Part shown: positions 7,814 through 17,027 of the stretch, piece after piece
How positions within the stretch are numbered: the first letter of the stretch is position 1
Layout of the letters: the number at the start of each line of letters is the position of its first letter
From: Chryseobacterium angstadtii
GTDB taxonomy: Bacteria; Bacteroidota; Bacteroidia; Flavobacteriales; Weeksellaceae
Reading direction: 5' to 3'
Length of the DNA stretch: 64,000 nucleotides
Assembly (NCBI RefSeq): GCF_001045465.1
Contig: NZ_LFND01000007.1
Location: 248,001-312,000 of the forward strand
Notes under the pieces: model-generated
The model's input: only the letters and a program-made list of their open reading frames with translations
Told to the model about the DNA's origin: nothing
Databases searched by the model: none
Made by a program: the position numbers and the translations under genes

Positions 7814-9184
7814 ATGACTTTAAAAAGAAAGATAGCATTAACAATCAGTGTTGCTTTTTCCTTGCTTTTTGCAATGGTGATGGCCGTGATTTATCTGTCT
7901 TTTAACGATTTCAGAAGGGATGAGTTCAAAGAAAGATTCAGACAGCGTCTGGAATTTACTTCCCATTTTATTTCAAAGTCTAAAGATTTTGAAGAAGAAG
8001 CACCCATATTCTTTAACGAAAACTCAGATAATATCCTTCTCAATGAAACCATCTTGATTTTTAACAGCGAAAAAGAATTAATCTACAGTACCATTAAGGA
8101 TCGCAATGTAACCTGGGACAGCGTTCTTCTTAAAGAGCTTGATGAAAAGAAAATCATCTACACGGAAAAAACCGTTCCCGAGATTTATGCTGCTCTCAGA
8201 AATATCAATGGGGAGAACTATTACATCCTGACCAGTGCGTTAGATACCAATGGAAAATCAAAGCTGGAGTACCTTAAATACCTTCTGATCACGGCTTATG
8301 TGATGAGTACGCTTCTGATCGGCTTTTTCAGCTACTATTTTATGGGGCAGTTTCTGCGTCCTCTGGAAGATCTGAATACCGAAATCTCAGAAGTGACAGC
8401 CCATAAACTGACAACGCAGATTCCCGTCCAGGAATCCAATGATGAGATCAACGTTCTTGCGAAATCCTTTAATACCATGATTGCAAGGCTGGATGATGTT
8501 TTTCAGTCTCAGAAAGATTTTACGGCCAGTGCTTCCCACGAAATCAGGACCCCGATCACAAGGATGGCGTTTCAGTTGGAAAACCTGATTAAATTTGGAG
8601 AACATTCTCCTGATACCCTTTCTTCTTTAAAACAGATTCAGCGGGATGTTTATCAGCTGTCCGACCTTACCAATTCCCTTTTGCTTCTGACTAAATTCGA
8701 CAAGGAAAATATCCAGAGTATTTATGAGGAAGTAAGAATTGATGAAGTTATTTTTGAAGCTTTCGAAGCGGTGGAAAAAAGTTACCCTGCTCTGAAGCTG
8801 GATTTTCTAATTTCAGAGGACACTTCGGAAAACGGTCTTTTGACGATAGCAGGTATCCATTCCCTGTTGGTTATTGTCTTTATCAACCTGTTCAAAAATG
8901 CGGCAGTATATTCGGATGATGTGGAAGTGGATGTTTTGATCACTGAAACCAGCGATATGCTTACGGTGGACGTTATTTCCCACGGAGAAACCATTCCGGA
9001 AGAAGAACAGGCTAAGTTGTTTGAAGCTTTTATGAGAGGAAACAATTCCCAGCATATTTCAGGATCAGGTCTCGGGCTTCGTATTGTTAAAAGAATCCTT
9101 GAATATCACGGTGCAAAAATTGGGTATTCTTCTCCGGCGGAATATATCAATAAGTTTAGTGTGATTTTCGCTAAACAGTCTTAA
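7814..9184 (+). CDS. Membrane sensor histidine kinase
   Basis: 456 residues. TM1 is at about 7-28 and TM2 at about 155-178, with a ~125-residue periplasmic sensor region between them. A HAMP linker follows (about 179-232), then HisKA with H242 (ASASHEIRTPITRM), then the ATPase domain with an N box (FINLFKNAAVYS) and G box (GSGLGLRIVKRIL). It begins at the base after the regulator stop, so the pair is cotranscribed. The sensed signal is not evident: no metal-binding His/Cys cluster stands out in the periplasmic loop. Metal or envelope stress is inferred from the adjacent RND genes. Confidence 0.92.
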   Translation: MTLKRKIALTISVAFSLLFAMVMAVIYLSFNDFRRDEFKERFRQRLEFTSHFISKSKDFEEEAPIFFNENSDNILLNETILIFNSEKELIYSTIKDRNVTWDSVLLKELDEKKIIYTEKTVPEIYAALRNINGENYYILTSALDTNGKSKLEYLKYLLITAYVMSTLLIGFFSYYFMGQFLRPLEDLNTEISEVTAHKLTTQIPVQESNDEINVLAKSFNTMIARLDDVFQSQKDFTASASHEIRTPITRMAFQLENLIKFGEHSPDTLSSLKQIQRDVYQLSDLTNSLLLLTKFDKENIQSIYEEVRIDEVIFEAFEAVEKSYPALKLDFLISEDTSENGLLTIAGIHSLLVIVFINLFKNAAVYSDDVEVDVLITETSDMLTVDVISHGETIPEEEQAKLFEAFMRGNNSQHISGSGLGLRIVKRILEYHGAKIGYSSPAEYINKFSVIFAKQS

Positions 9185-9418
9185 TTTCTTTAAAACATAT
9201 TTATTTCATATCATACCACTTGATTATTTCAATGTGTTAAACGATTGTTTAATATAGGTTTTGATTTCAATCCCTATTCTTACAGATTTTGTACTTTTTT
9301 TCGTTAAACCAAAGATTGAATTTAACATAAAAATTCAACAAGCAGGGAATAAATAAGTAGGGTTGATGAAAGAGACGATCTTCCGAAATATCAGTATTCA
9401 TGGGAAATTTAATTTTTT
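9185..9418. other. Intergenic region before the efflux operon
   Basis: AT-rich, no gene seen. No hairpin terminator for the kinase gene is obvious. The proximal part (9419-9446) holds direct repeats listed separately. Confidence 0.4.
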
Positions 9419-9446
9419 TTTAAGGGTTCTTTAAGTTCGTTTTAAT
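9419..9446 (+). promoter_or_regulatory. Putative OmpR-type operator: three hexamers at 11-bp spacing
   Basis: TTTAAG (9419), TTTAAG (9430) and TTTAAT (9441) are repeated with exactly 11-bp period, the arrangement bound in tandem by OmpR/PhoB-type regulators. TATAAA follows at 9450 and the efflux start codon is at 9483. The regulator gene lies just upstream. Confidence 0.5.
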
Positions 9447-9482
9447 CGTATAAAGGCAATTTTGTATTTTAAAAAGAAAATC

Positions 9483-10724
9483 ATGAACAAAATTGCAGGG
9501 CTGTTTATTGCCATTTCCTCATTCATGGCAGCGCAGCAGCAAATGTCGCTTTCAGACTGTGAAGAGGCATTTCAAAAAAACAATCTTCAGCTGCTTGCAG
9601 AACAATACAATATCAATATGGCGGATGCAGATATTCTGCAGGCAAAAATCTGGGAACTTCCACAACTGAGCGGGCAGATCAATGCCTATAATCCGGAAGG
9701 TAAGAAAGTTTTTGATATAGGCCAGGCCAAAGGAGCGGAGATCACCCAGCTGATTTATATGGGTGGGAAAAAGAAAAATGAAATTGCGTTCGCAAAATCA
9801 AACAAAGAACTTGCCCAGCTTCAGTTTTCACAACTTTTGGTAGATCTCAGAACCCAGCTTCACGCCGCTTACTTCAATCTGTATTATGAAAAGCTTAAAC
9901 TGGAGAATACCAATAAGCAGTTGGGATACATGAATGATCTTCTAAGCGCTTACCGCGTACAGTCGGCCAAAGGAAACGTTTCTCTTAAAGACGAAGTAAG
10001 ACTGCAGAGTCTGGTGATCCAGCTTAATAATGATAAACTGGGAATCAATAAGAACATTCTTGAGTTTGAACAGAATTTAAAAGTACTTACCGGAGTTTCG
10101 GATGATATCGAACCACAGCTTTCCGAAACAGATGCTAAAGATATTCTTGCCGCACAGCCTTTCGGAGATGAAGAAGAATTAAAGAAAAAGGCACTGGAAA
10201 ATAATTCTGACTATCAATATTTCCTGAAATTAATTGATAACAGTAAACTATATGCACAATGGCAGAAATCCCTGAATGTACCCGACCTGAACGTAGGGGC
10301 CGGATGGGACCAGAACGGAGGAACTTTCAAAAATGAAGTGAATCTTATGGTAGGAATTCCTCTTCCGCTGTGGAAAGCCAATCAGGGAAATGTAGTAAAA
10401 GCCAATTATGCCATTCAGCAGAACCAGAAAAATGCAGATTATCAGAAACTGAATCTTGAAACTAAAGTTCAGGCTGCTTACAAAACCTGGAAAACCCAAT
10501 ACGATCAGCTTGCCGAAATCAAAACCACGGACCTTAGTAATATGGAACTGGTGTATGACGGAATGCTGAAAAACTTCAGAAAAGGAAACGTGAACCTTAT
10601 AGAATTTACAGATTTTATGGACAGCTACAGACAAACCGCTCTCCAGATCTATGATATGAAGAATGAAATCATGCAGTCGGCAGAACAACTTAATCAACTC
10701 ATACAAACGAAAATCTTCTATTAA
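9483..10724 (+). CDS. TolC-family outer membrane efflux protein
   Basis: 413 residues. A signal peptide (about 1-20, ending FMAAQQ) is followed by two repeats of long coiled-coil helices typical of outer membrane factors (for example LAEQYNINMADADILQAKIWELPQLSGQ, then the ELKKKALENNSDYQ region). It forms the outer membrane channel of a tripartite RND pump. It is first in the order OMF-adaptor-pump, 3 bp before the adaptor. The ATG at 9483 gives a proper signal peptide; an upstream in-frame TTG would add seven residues. It is short compared with E. coli CusC (about 460) but normal for Bacteroidetes CzcC-like proteins. Confidence 0.88.
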   Translation: MNKIAGLFIAISSFMAAQQQMSLSDCEEAFQKNNLQLLAEQYNINMADADILQAKIWELPQLSGQINAYNPEGKKVFDIGQAKGAEITQLIYMGGKKKNEIAFAKSNKELAQLQFSQLLVDLRTQLHAAYFNLYYEKLKLENTNKQLGYMNDLLSAYRVQSAKGNVSLKDEVRLQSLVIQLNNDKLGINKNILEFEQNLKVLTGVSDDIEPQLSETDAKDILAAQPFGDEEELKKKALENNSDYQYFLKLIDNSKLYAQWQKSLNVPDLNVGAGWDQNGGTFKNEVNLMVGIPLPLWKANQGNVVKANYAIQQNQKNADYQKLNLETKVQAAYKTWKTQYDQLAEIKTTDLSNMELVYDGMLKNFRKGNVNLIEFTDFMDSYRQTALQIYDMKNEIMQSAEQLNQLIQTKIFY

Positions 10725-10727
10725 GCT

Positions 10728-11813
10728 ATGAAAAAATATATAATCCCTGTACTGATAGCCCTGTCTTTATTATCATGTGCGAAAAAAGAGGAACAACCAA
10801 GCCCGAAGGCCAAAAAAGGTTTTGAACTGAGCAATACCATGCTAAGCTCTATTTCCTTAGCAAAAGCCGAGAGAAAAAACATAGAAGACCAATACAGTTT
10901 TTATGGAAAAATTTCCGCCGATAAAAACAGTTATATTGATGTTTATCCACTCGTAGGAGGGAATGTTTTAAGCGTCAATGCCGAGCTGGGCGATTACGTG
11001 AAAAAAGGACAGGTTCTGGCGACTATCCGAAGTACAGAGCTGGCAGAAGTTCAGAAAGATGTAAGCGATGCAAAGACAGATCTGGTGGTAGCCCAGAATA
11101 ATCTGCGTGTAGCCAAAGAAATGTATGAAGGCAAGTTGAATACGGAAAGAGAAGTTCTTGAAGCCAGAAGCGTATTGCAAAAGGCCCAGGACCAGATGCA
11201 GAGAGCAACAGCCGTAAGTACGGTTTACAATGTGAAAAAAGGAAACATCTACAGTGTTGTTGCCCCTATCAGCGGATATATTGTTCAGAAAAATATCAAC
11301 AAAGACATGCAGCTGAGAAGTGACAGAAGTGAAAATATTTTCGATGTAGCCAATACTACCAATGTATGGGCCATTATGAACGTAAATGAATCAGACATTG
11401 AAAAAATAAGCCTCGGAATGAAAGCGCAGGTGTCCACACTGTCTTATCCCGATAAAATCTTTGATGGAAGAATAGATAAAATTTTCAAAATTATTGACCC
11501 GGAAACCAATTCCATGCAGGCAAGGGTAGTTCTTGACAATGCAAACGGTCTCCTGATTCCGGAAAGTAAAGCGACGATCAAAGTATCGAGCTCGGAGAGC
11601 AGTACAGCTTTGACTGTTCCTTCAAAGGCTGTGATTTTTGATGATAACAGAAGTTTCGTGGTAGTCTTTAAATCCAGAACCGATATAAAGGTTAAAGAAA
11701 TAAAAGTTCTGAAACAGGTGGGAGATATCACCTATATCGCAGGAGGACTTTCTGAAGGTGAAGAAGTGATCACCAACAACCAGCTGCTGATTTATCGCTC
11801 TTTAAATAGTTAA
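10728..11813 (+). CDS. RND periplasmic adaptor lipoprotein (CzcB/CusB-like)
   Basis: 361 residues. Lipoprotein signal with lipobox LLSC, lipidated Cys17. A biotinyl-lipoyl-like half (GNVLSVNAELGDYVKKGQVLATI, about 82-110), an alpha hairpin (about 110-165), the second lipoyl half (APISGYIVQKNI), then a beta-barrel and membrane-proximal domain. It links the inner membrane pump to the outer membrane channel. It starts 3 bp after the channel gene. No N-terminal Met-rich copper site and no CusF-like domain are visible, which argues against a copper/silver system. The pump gene is 200 bp downstream, with a palindromic repeat element between. Confidence 0.9.
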   Translation: MKKYIIPVLIALSLLSCAKKEEQPSPKAKKGFELSNTMLSSISLAKAERKNIEDQYSFYGKISADKNSYIDVYPLVGGNVLSVNAELGDYVKKGQVLATIRSTELAEVQKDVSDAKTDLVVAQNNLRVAKEMYEGKLNTEREVLEARSVLQKAQDQMQRATAVSTVYNVKKGNIYSVVAPISGYIVQKNINKDMQLRSDRSENIFDVANTTNVWAIMNVNESDIEKISLGMKAQVSTLSYPDKIFDGRIDKIFKIIDPETNSMQARVVLDNANGLLIPESKATIKVSSSESSTALTVPSKAVIFDDNRSFVVVFKSRTDIKVKEIKVLKQVGDITYIAGGLSEGEEVITNNQLLIYRSLNS

Positions 11814-11818
11814 TACAT

Positions 11819-11966
11819 TTTAAACCATTAAGGTTATTTAAGCTGTTAGGGAAAATTAAGTATCTGCAAGCAGATATAATAAGAGGGAAGCTGAAAAATA
11901 TCTTCAGATATTTCCTTAATCGAGCTTAAAATCTGAACTGCTCTTAATCTTAATGGTTCAATTAAA
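11819..11966. repeat. MITE/REP-like palindromic element between adaptor and pump genes
   Basis: About 148 bp ending in inverted AACCATTAAG (11823-11832) and CTTAATGGTT (11949-11958). Inside are two hairpins: TATCTGC-AA-GCAGATA (11861-11876) and AAATATC-TTCA-GATATTT (11896-11913). The element fills the only long gap in the efflux operon. Coding potential is nil. Confidence 0.65.
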
Positions 11967-12013
11967 ATAATATTTCTTTCAACGGCTTTTTTAGGTCATC
12001 AATTTAATCCATC

Positions 12014-15000
12014 ATGAATAAATTCATTAAAAATATAATTGCTTTTTCCTTAAAAAACAAAGCATTTACCTTTATCTGGGTAGCTATTCTGGCCATTGCG
12101 GGATTCATCAGTTTCAAAAATATGCCCATTGAAGCTTTCCCCGATGTTACCAATACCCAGATTGTCATAATAACCCAATGGAATGGACGAAGTGCAGAAG
12201 AAGTGGAACGTTTTGTCACTACGCCCATCGAATTGGCCATGAGCCCGGTCCAGAAGAAAACAAGTGTGAGAAGTACCACGATGTTTGGTCTATCCATTGT
12301 TAAAATTCTTTTCGACGACGGGGTGGATGATACTTTCGCCAGAAATCAGGTGAATAACCAATTAAGAACCGTAAGCCTTCCTGATGAGGTGGATCCGGAA
12401 GTTCAGCCACCCTACGGGCCTACCGGGGAGATTTTCAGATATACGCTGGAAAGTAAAACAAAAGATTCCAGAGAGCTGCTTACCTTGCAAAACTGGGTGA
12501 TAGACCGTGCTTTGAGAGGAGTTCCCGGAGTAGCAGACATCAATGTTTTCGGAGGACAGGATAAAGTATTCGAATTAAGTATAGATCCGAGAGCTCTGGA
12601 CAAGTATAACCTTACTCCGCTTCAGGTATACGATGCTGTTACCAAAAGCAATTTAAATGTTGGAGGAGATGTGATCGAGAAAAACGGCCAGGCCTATGTA
12701 GTAAGAGGAATCGGTCTTGTAAAATCTGTAGCAGATATCGGAAATATTACCATTCAGAATGACAGCGGCAATCCGGTATTGGTGAAGAATGTAGCAGATG
12801 TTCACGAAAGTTCAATGCCAAGAGTAGGGCAGGCTGGTCTTAACCAGCATGAAGATACGGTGGAAGGAATCGTTGTCATGAGAAAAGGCGAGAACCCGAG
12901 AGAAGTTTTGGTTGGCGTAAAAGCCAAAATTAAAGAGCTCAACGAAAAAGTACTTCCGAAAGATGTTAAAATGGTAACATTCTACGACCGTGATAATCTG
13001 ATGGATTTTACCACGCACACGGTAATGCACAACCTGATTGAAGGGATTATTCTGGTGACCGTGATTGTATTGATTTTTATGGCGGATTGGAGAACAACGC
13101 TTATTGTATCCATCATTATTCCTCTTTCTTTGCTGTTTGCCTTTTTATGTTTAAAACTGGCCGGGATGAGTGCCAATCTGCTTTCATTAGGAGCGGTAGA
13201 TTTCGGGATTATTATTGACGGAGCCGTCGTCATGGTGGAAGGACTCTTTGTGATGCTCGATCATAAAGCCCATAAATACGGGACAGAAAAATTTAATAAA
13301 CTCGCAAAAGGAGGCTGGATCAAACAGACCGGTACAGGCTTGGGTAAAGCCATCTTCTTTTCAAAACTGATCATCATTACTTCCCTGATTCCTATTTTCT
13401 CTTTCCAGAAAGTAGAAGGTAAAATGTTCTCTCCTTTGGCATTTACTTTAGGTTTTGCCCTCATAGGAGCCTTGATATTTACATTAACGCTGGTTCCCGT
13501 TCTTTCCCATATTTTACTGAATAAAAATGTAAAAGAAAAAAACAATCCGTTTGTGAATTTCTGGGACAGAATTGTTTTGAAAGGGTTCAACTATACTTTT
13601 AAACATAAAAAAATGAGCTTAATTGTAGCCATTTCTTTTATGGTGGTTACCATCTTCTCCGGAAAATTTTTAGGAACGGAATTCTTACCCCAGCTGAATG
13701 AAGGTTCATTATGGATCACCGCAGAAATGCCGATGAGCTCTTCATTAAAAGAATCGTTGAAAACAGCTGATCTGTTAAAAAAAGACATTATGAGCTTCTC
13801 AGAAGTCACAGATGTTCTGGCCCAAACCGGAAGAAGTAATGACGGAACAGACCCGAACGGATTCGGATTTGTACAGTTTGCCGTCAATCTGAAGCCTAAA
13901 GAAGAATGGAAAAGAAAGATCAGCCATGAGGAACTGATTGAGGAAATTGATAAAAAACTCAGAAGTTATCAGGGAATTACCTTTAACTATTCCCAGCCGA
14001 TCTCAGATAACGTAGCAGAAGCGGTAGCCGGTTTCAAAGCCGAAAACGGTATTAAAATCTATGGTGACAATCTGGAAACTTTGGATAAACTGGCGGAAGA
14101 AGTTTTAAAACAGATTAAAGATGTAAACGGGGTAAAAGATCCGGGGATCATTAAAAATATCGGACAGCCGGAAGTAAGTGTGGTGCTGGACAGAGATAAG
14201 ATGGCGGCTTATGGAGTGATGCCGGATGATGCACAATCTGTGCTGGAAATGGCTTTCGGAGGAAAAACAGCCTCTGAAATGTTCGATGGTGAAAGGAAAT
14301 TCCCGATTCGTCTCCGCTATTCCCAGGAATACAGAAAAGATGAAAATGATATTGCTTCTTTGATGGTTCCTACTCAGGATGGTGCCAAGATTCCGCTGAA
14401 AGAGATCAGTACCATTGTGAAAGATAACGGAGCCGCTTTTATTTACAGAGATGATATTAAAAGATACATCGGGGTGAAGTTTTCAATCCGTGACCGTGAT
14501 TTGGGAAGTACGATTGCCGATGCTCAGAAAAAAGTAGCCAATATAGACCTTCCGGATGGCTATTCCATTGGATGGACAGGTCAGTTCGAAAACCAGCAGA
14601 GAGCTTCACACCGACTGGCTCAGGTGGTTCCGATCAGTATCTTAGGGATCTTCTTCTTGCTGTTTATCCTTTTTGGAAATATGAAAGATTCATTACTTGT
14701 ATTGGCGAATGTACCTTTTGCCCTGATCGGTGGAATTATTGCCCTTCATTTGACCAGAATGAATTTCGGAATCTCTGCCGGAGTGGGAATGATTGCACTG
14801 CTCGGAATCTGTATCCAGAACGGAGTGATTCTGATTACAGAGTTCCATCAGAATGTCAAGAATGGACTCACCTTAGATAATGCCATATTAAACGGAGTGA
14901 AATCCAGAACACGTCCCGTTATTATGACAGCGCTTATGGCTTCTATTGGTCTAATGCCTGCTGCATTGTCTACAGGTATCGGTTCGGAATCCCAAAAACC

Positions 15001-15112
15001 TTTAGCCATCGTGATTATCGGAGGATTAATAACGGCAACCGTATTGACGCTGCTTATCTTCCCGATTATCTTCTGGATTTTTAACAGAACCAAAAAGTCT
15101 CAACAAATTTAA
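12014..15112 (+). CDS. Heavy-metal efflux RND pump (CzcA family)
   Basis: 1032 residues, the usual HME-RND length. Twelve TM segments are expected; the first starts near residue 13, and TM clusters around 335-520 and 860-1020 are visible. The TM4 signature reads AVDFGIIIDGAVVMVEG with D396 and the second acidic residue D402. This resembles the DFG-x3-DGAV motif of divalent-cation pumps (Zn, Co, Cd, Ni) and not the GxxVDAAxVxxEN motif of copper/silver CusA. The residue after the conserved Glu is Gly instead of the usual Asn. It exports metal ions from periplasm or cytoplasm with the adaptor and channel encoded upstream. Terminator at 15136-15166. Confidence 0.93.
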   Translation: MNKFIKNIIAFSLKNKAFTFIWVAILAIAGFISFKNMPIEAFPDVTNTQIVIITQWNGRSAEEVERFVTTPIELAMSPVQKKTSVRSTTMFGLSIVKILFDDGVDDTFARNQVNNQLRTVSLPDEVDPEVQPPYGPTGEIFRYTLESKTKDSRELLTLQNWVIDRALRGVPGVADINVFGGQDKVFELSIDPRALDKYNLTPLQVYDAVTKSNLNVGGDVIEKNGQAYVVRGIGLVKSVADIGNITIQNDSGNPVLVKNVADVHESSMPRVGQAGLNQHEDTVEGIVVMRKGENPREVLVGVKAKIKELNEKVLPKDVKMVTFYDRDNLMDFTTHTVMHNLIEGIILVTVIVLIFMADWRTTLIVSIIIPLSLLFAFLCLKLAGMSANLLSLGAVDFGIIIDGAVVMVEGLFVMLDHKAHKYGTEKFNKLAKGGWIKQTGTGLGKAIFFSKLIIITSLIPIFSFQKVEGKMFSPLAFTLGFALIGALIFTLTLVPVLSHILLNKNVKEKNNPFVNFWDRIVLKGFNYTFKHKKMSLIVAISFMVVTIFSGKFLGTEFLPQLNEGSLWITAEMPMSSSLKESLKTADLLKKDIMSFSEVTDVLAQTGRSNDGTDPNGFGFVQFAVNLKPKEEWKRKISHEELIEEIDKKLRSYQGITFNYSQPISDNVAEAVAGFKAENGIKIYGDNLETLDKLAEEVLKQIKDVNGVKDPGIIKNIGQPEVSVVLDRDKMAAYGVMPDDAQSVLEMAFGGKTASEMFDGERKFPIRLRYSQEYRKDENDIASLMVPTQDGAKIPLKEISTIVKDNGAAFIYRDDIKRYIGVKFSIRDRDLGSTIADAQKKVANIDLPDGYSIGWTGQFENQQRASHRLAQVVPISILGIFFLLFILFGNMKDSLLVLANVPFALIGGIIALHLTRMNFGISAGVGMIALLGICIQNGVILITEFHQNVKNGLTLDNAILNGVKSRTRPVIMTALMASIGLMPAALSTGIGSESQKPLAIVIIGGLITATVLTLLIFPIIFWIFNRTKKSQQI

Positions 15113-15135
15113 TTTTTCTTCTATCTATAGTAAGC

Positions 15136-15166
15136 GAAGCGCGGAAAACAGAGTTTTCCGCGCTTC
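15136..15166. terminator. Bidirectional terminator between pump and DUF4394 gene
   Basis: A perfect 14-bp stem GAAGCGCGGAAAAC (15136-15149) with GTTTTCCGCGCTTC (15153-15166) and a 3-nt loop, between two convergent genes. Confidence 0.75.
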
Positions 15167-15196
15167 TTCGTATCGAAATAATTATTATGAGTCTTT

Positions 15197-16696
15197 TTAA
15201 AATCCTAACCCTACGGCAAAAGCTTTTACAGCGTTAGGATAGTCTGAAACTGCTGTTGCAGCTCCGGAAGTCATATTCACGGTATAAAGTTTTGTTGAGG
15301 TTCCTACTGAAGCCATTAAATACGCTTTCTGGCTCATACTTCCGATATCGAAACCGTTAGCATTAGTAATATTGATTCCCAAAGAACCTGTTTCCACCAA
15401 AGTTCCGTTGTTGGGAGGATTTTGCTGATACAGCTTATCTGTATTATGATCAATTACGAATAGAGTAGTGGTGGTGGCACCAGCAAAATTATTCGTATAA
15501 GCAGCCGCGCTGATCATCGGGGTTCCCGGATTCAAAACCATATCGGTTGCTGCAAGAGTTCCGTCATTGGGATTCAACCGGAGATTTTGTCCCGTGTTGC
15601 TTACTACCCGGATTCTGTCTACCATTGGATTAAAATCAAATCCGAAATCAGTTCCTGCCAGTAAAGTGGCAAAAGGAGTAGTTCCTACAGCGGTAGCAGC
15701 ACCGGTTCCTAAATTAATGGTATAAATCCTGCTTGAACTTCCCAAAGCATACAGCTGTCCATTGGCAGGGCGGAAATCTATTCCTAAAATATTCTCACCC
15801 GTTTGCAGTCCGGCTACTGTTTTTGAAACAGGCATCGGATTGTTTGGATTGAATATCTGGAGATTATTGGAATTGTCTATGGCGTAAGCTACTACTTCTG
15901 TCGGAATAGCCATATCGATAATGGCTTGCTGAAATGATCCTATAAAAGTAGCCTTACCATTATTCAGATCCAAAGTATGTAACTTTTCATTTAATGCTAA
16001 TAAGGCGGTACTGTTGTCGTATTTAATATCAAAAGCAGCCTGTCCTGAGAATGTAGCCCCAAGGTTTCCTACTTCTACCAGGGTTCCGTTATTGGGTGGA
16101 TCCTGCTTGAATAATTTTCCGGCGGCAGCATCAATATCATACAATACGGTGGAAGAAGCTCCCGCTTTGCTGTTGGTATAAGCCACTCCTGTAATGCTTG
16201 TTGTGGCGGTTCCTGAAATATTGGTGTCGGTTGCGGCTACAGCTCCGGTTTCGGGATGAAGCCTTAAATTTTGCCCGGAGTTGCTTACCAGTCGGATTCT
16301 GTCTACAGTCGGATTGAAATCAATAGAAGCAACAGTACCGGCAATAGCAGGACTGAAAGCAGTAGTACTTACTGTTCTTGCCGAGGCGTTGGAGGTATTA
16401 ATGATGTATAATTTGCTGGCATTGGATAAGGCATATAATTCTCCGGTAGCCGGCCTGAAATCAATACTCATTAACTTTTCGCCGGAAGGAATTCCGGTTA
16501 TGGCTGTTTTGGATGCAAATGTTTTAGGATTATTCGCATTGAAAGATACAAGCTCATTCATTCCTGTCAGGCCAAAAGCTGAAAGATCCGGTCCGGTAGG
16601 AATATTTTCGGGAATCATTTGGTCTTCAGAATCGGTACATGAAAAAATAGTTGTCATGGTAACCAGGACCAAAAATAGATGTAATACTTTTCTCAT
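15197..16696 (-). CDS. DUF4394-containing lipoprotein (beta-propeller-like repeats)
   Basis: 499 residues with a lipoprotein signal (lipobox IFSC, Cys20). Two tandem ~210-residue DUF4394 units carry the repeated motifs IDFRPATGELYALS, FNPTVDRIRLVSNSGQNLRLHP, GAVAATD and QDPPNNGTLVEVG. The repeats suggest a beta-propeller or similar all-beta fold facing the cell exterior. Function is unknown; members are common as secreted proteins in Bacteroidetes. It is convergent with the efflux pump and sits just before tuf, so it marks the end of the first block that interrupts the tRNA-tuf neighbourhood. Confidence 0.85.
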   Translation of the reverse strand: MRKVLHLFLVLVTMTTIFSCTDSEDQMIPENIPTGPDLSAFGLTGMNELVSFNANNPKTFASKTAITGIPSGEKLMSIDFRPATGELYALSNASKLYIINTSNASARTVSTTAFSPAIAGTVASIDFNPTVDRIRLVSNSGQNLRLHPETGAVAATDTNISGTATTSITGVAYTNSKAGASSTVLYDIDAAAGKLFKQDPPNNGTLVEVGNLGATFSGQAAFDIKYDNSTALLALNEKLHTLDLNNGKATFIGSFQQAIIDMAIPTEVVAYAIDNSNNLQIFNPNNPMPVSKTVAGLQTGENILGIDFRPANGQLYALGSSSRIYTINLGTGAATAVGTTPFATLLAGTDFGFDFNPMVDRIRVVSNTGQNLRLNPNDGTLAATDMVLNPGTPMISAAAYTNNFAGATTTTLFVIDHNTDKLYQQNPPNNGTLVETGSLGINITNANGFDIGSMSQKAYLMASVGTSTKLYTVNMTSGAATAVSDYPNAVKAFAVGLGF

Positions 16697-17027
16697 AATA
16701 TTATTTTTTATTGGTTTATATTATCTACGAGAAAACATTCTCAGCGGTTTTATCTGCCGGATTTTAATGAAGAATAATTTTTTTTTAGGTTCTATTGCAT
16801 TCAGAACTAGTCAGATACTTTATGCTTTGGGATAAAAACGTTTGCAATGATTTTTTTCAATCCGGAAATTTGTGTAAATTTGCACCTCAATACATTGAAA
16901 TATAAGGTTTGTGCTTCATTGATTTGAATATTGAAACTTTTTTAAAGAAAAAGGTTTTGGTATTTAAAAAATCATTATATTTGCACACCGAAAAATTGAA
17001 AAATAATAAAATAAATAATTTTAAATC
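16697..17027. promoter_or_regulatory. Divergent intergenic region with two -7 elements before tuf
   Basis: Two sharp -7 elements face tuf: TAAATTTG at 16875-16882 and TATATTTG at 16976-16983. Neither has a TTTG at the ideal distance; TTTTG at 16955-16959 gives a 16-nt gap for the second. The tuf start lies 44 nt after the proximal element. No gene is visible. Confidence 0.65.

Noticed and set aside
10248-10706. 152-codon open frame antisense to the TolC-family gene
   Set aside because: It overlaps a clear outer membrane factor coding region and has no independent support.
12014-15112. Copper/silver (CusA) assignment for the RND pump
   Set aside because: The TM4 motif DFGxxxDGAV is of the divalent-cation type, and the adaptor lacks visible Met-rich copper sites.
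16281-16835. 184-codon open frame antisense to the DUF4394 gene
   Set aside because: It is opposite a well-supported lipoprotein gene with repeated protein motifs, and its own sequence has no recognizable features.
6649-17027. tRNA-integrated genomic island between tRNA-Thr and tuf
   Set aside because: No integrase in the block (xerC lies outside and is the housekeeping type) and no duplicated tRNA 3' end was seen at the far side.
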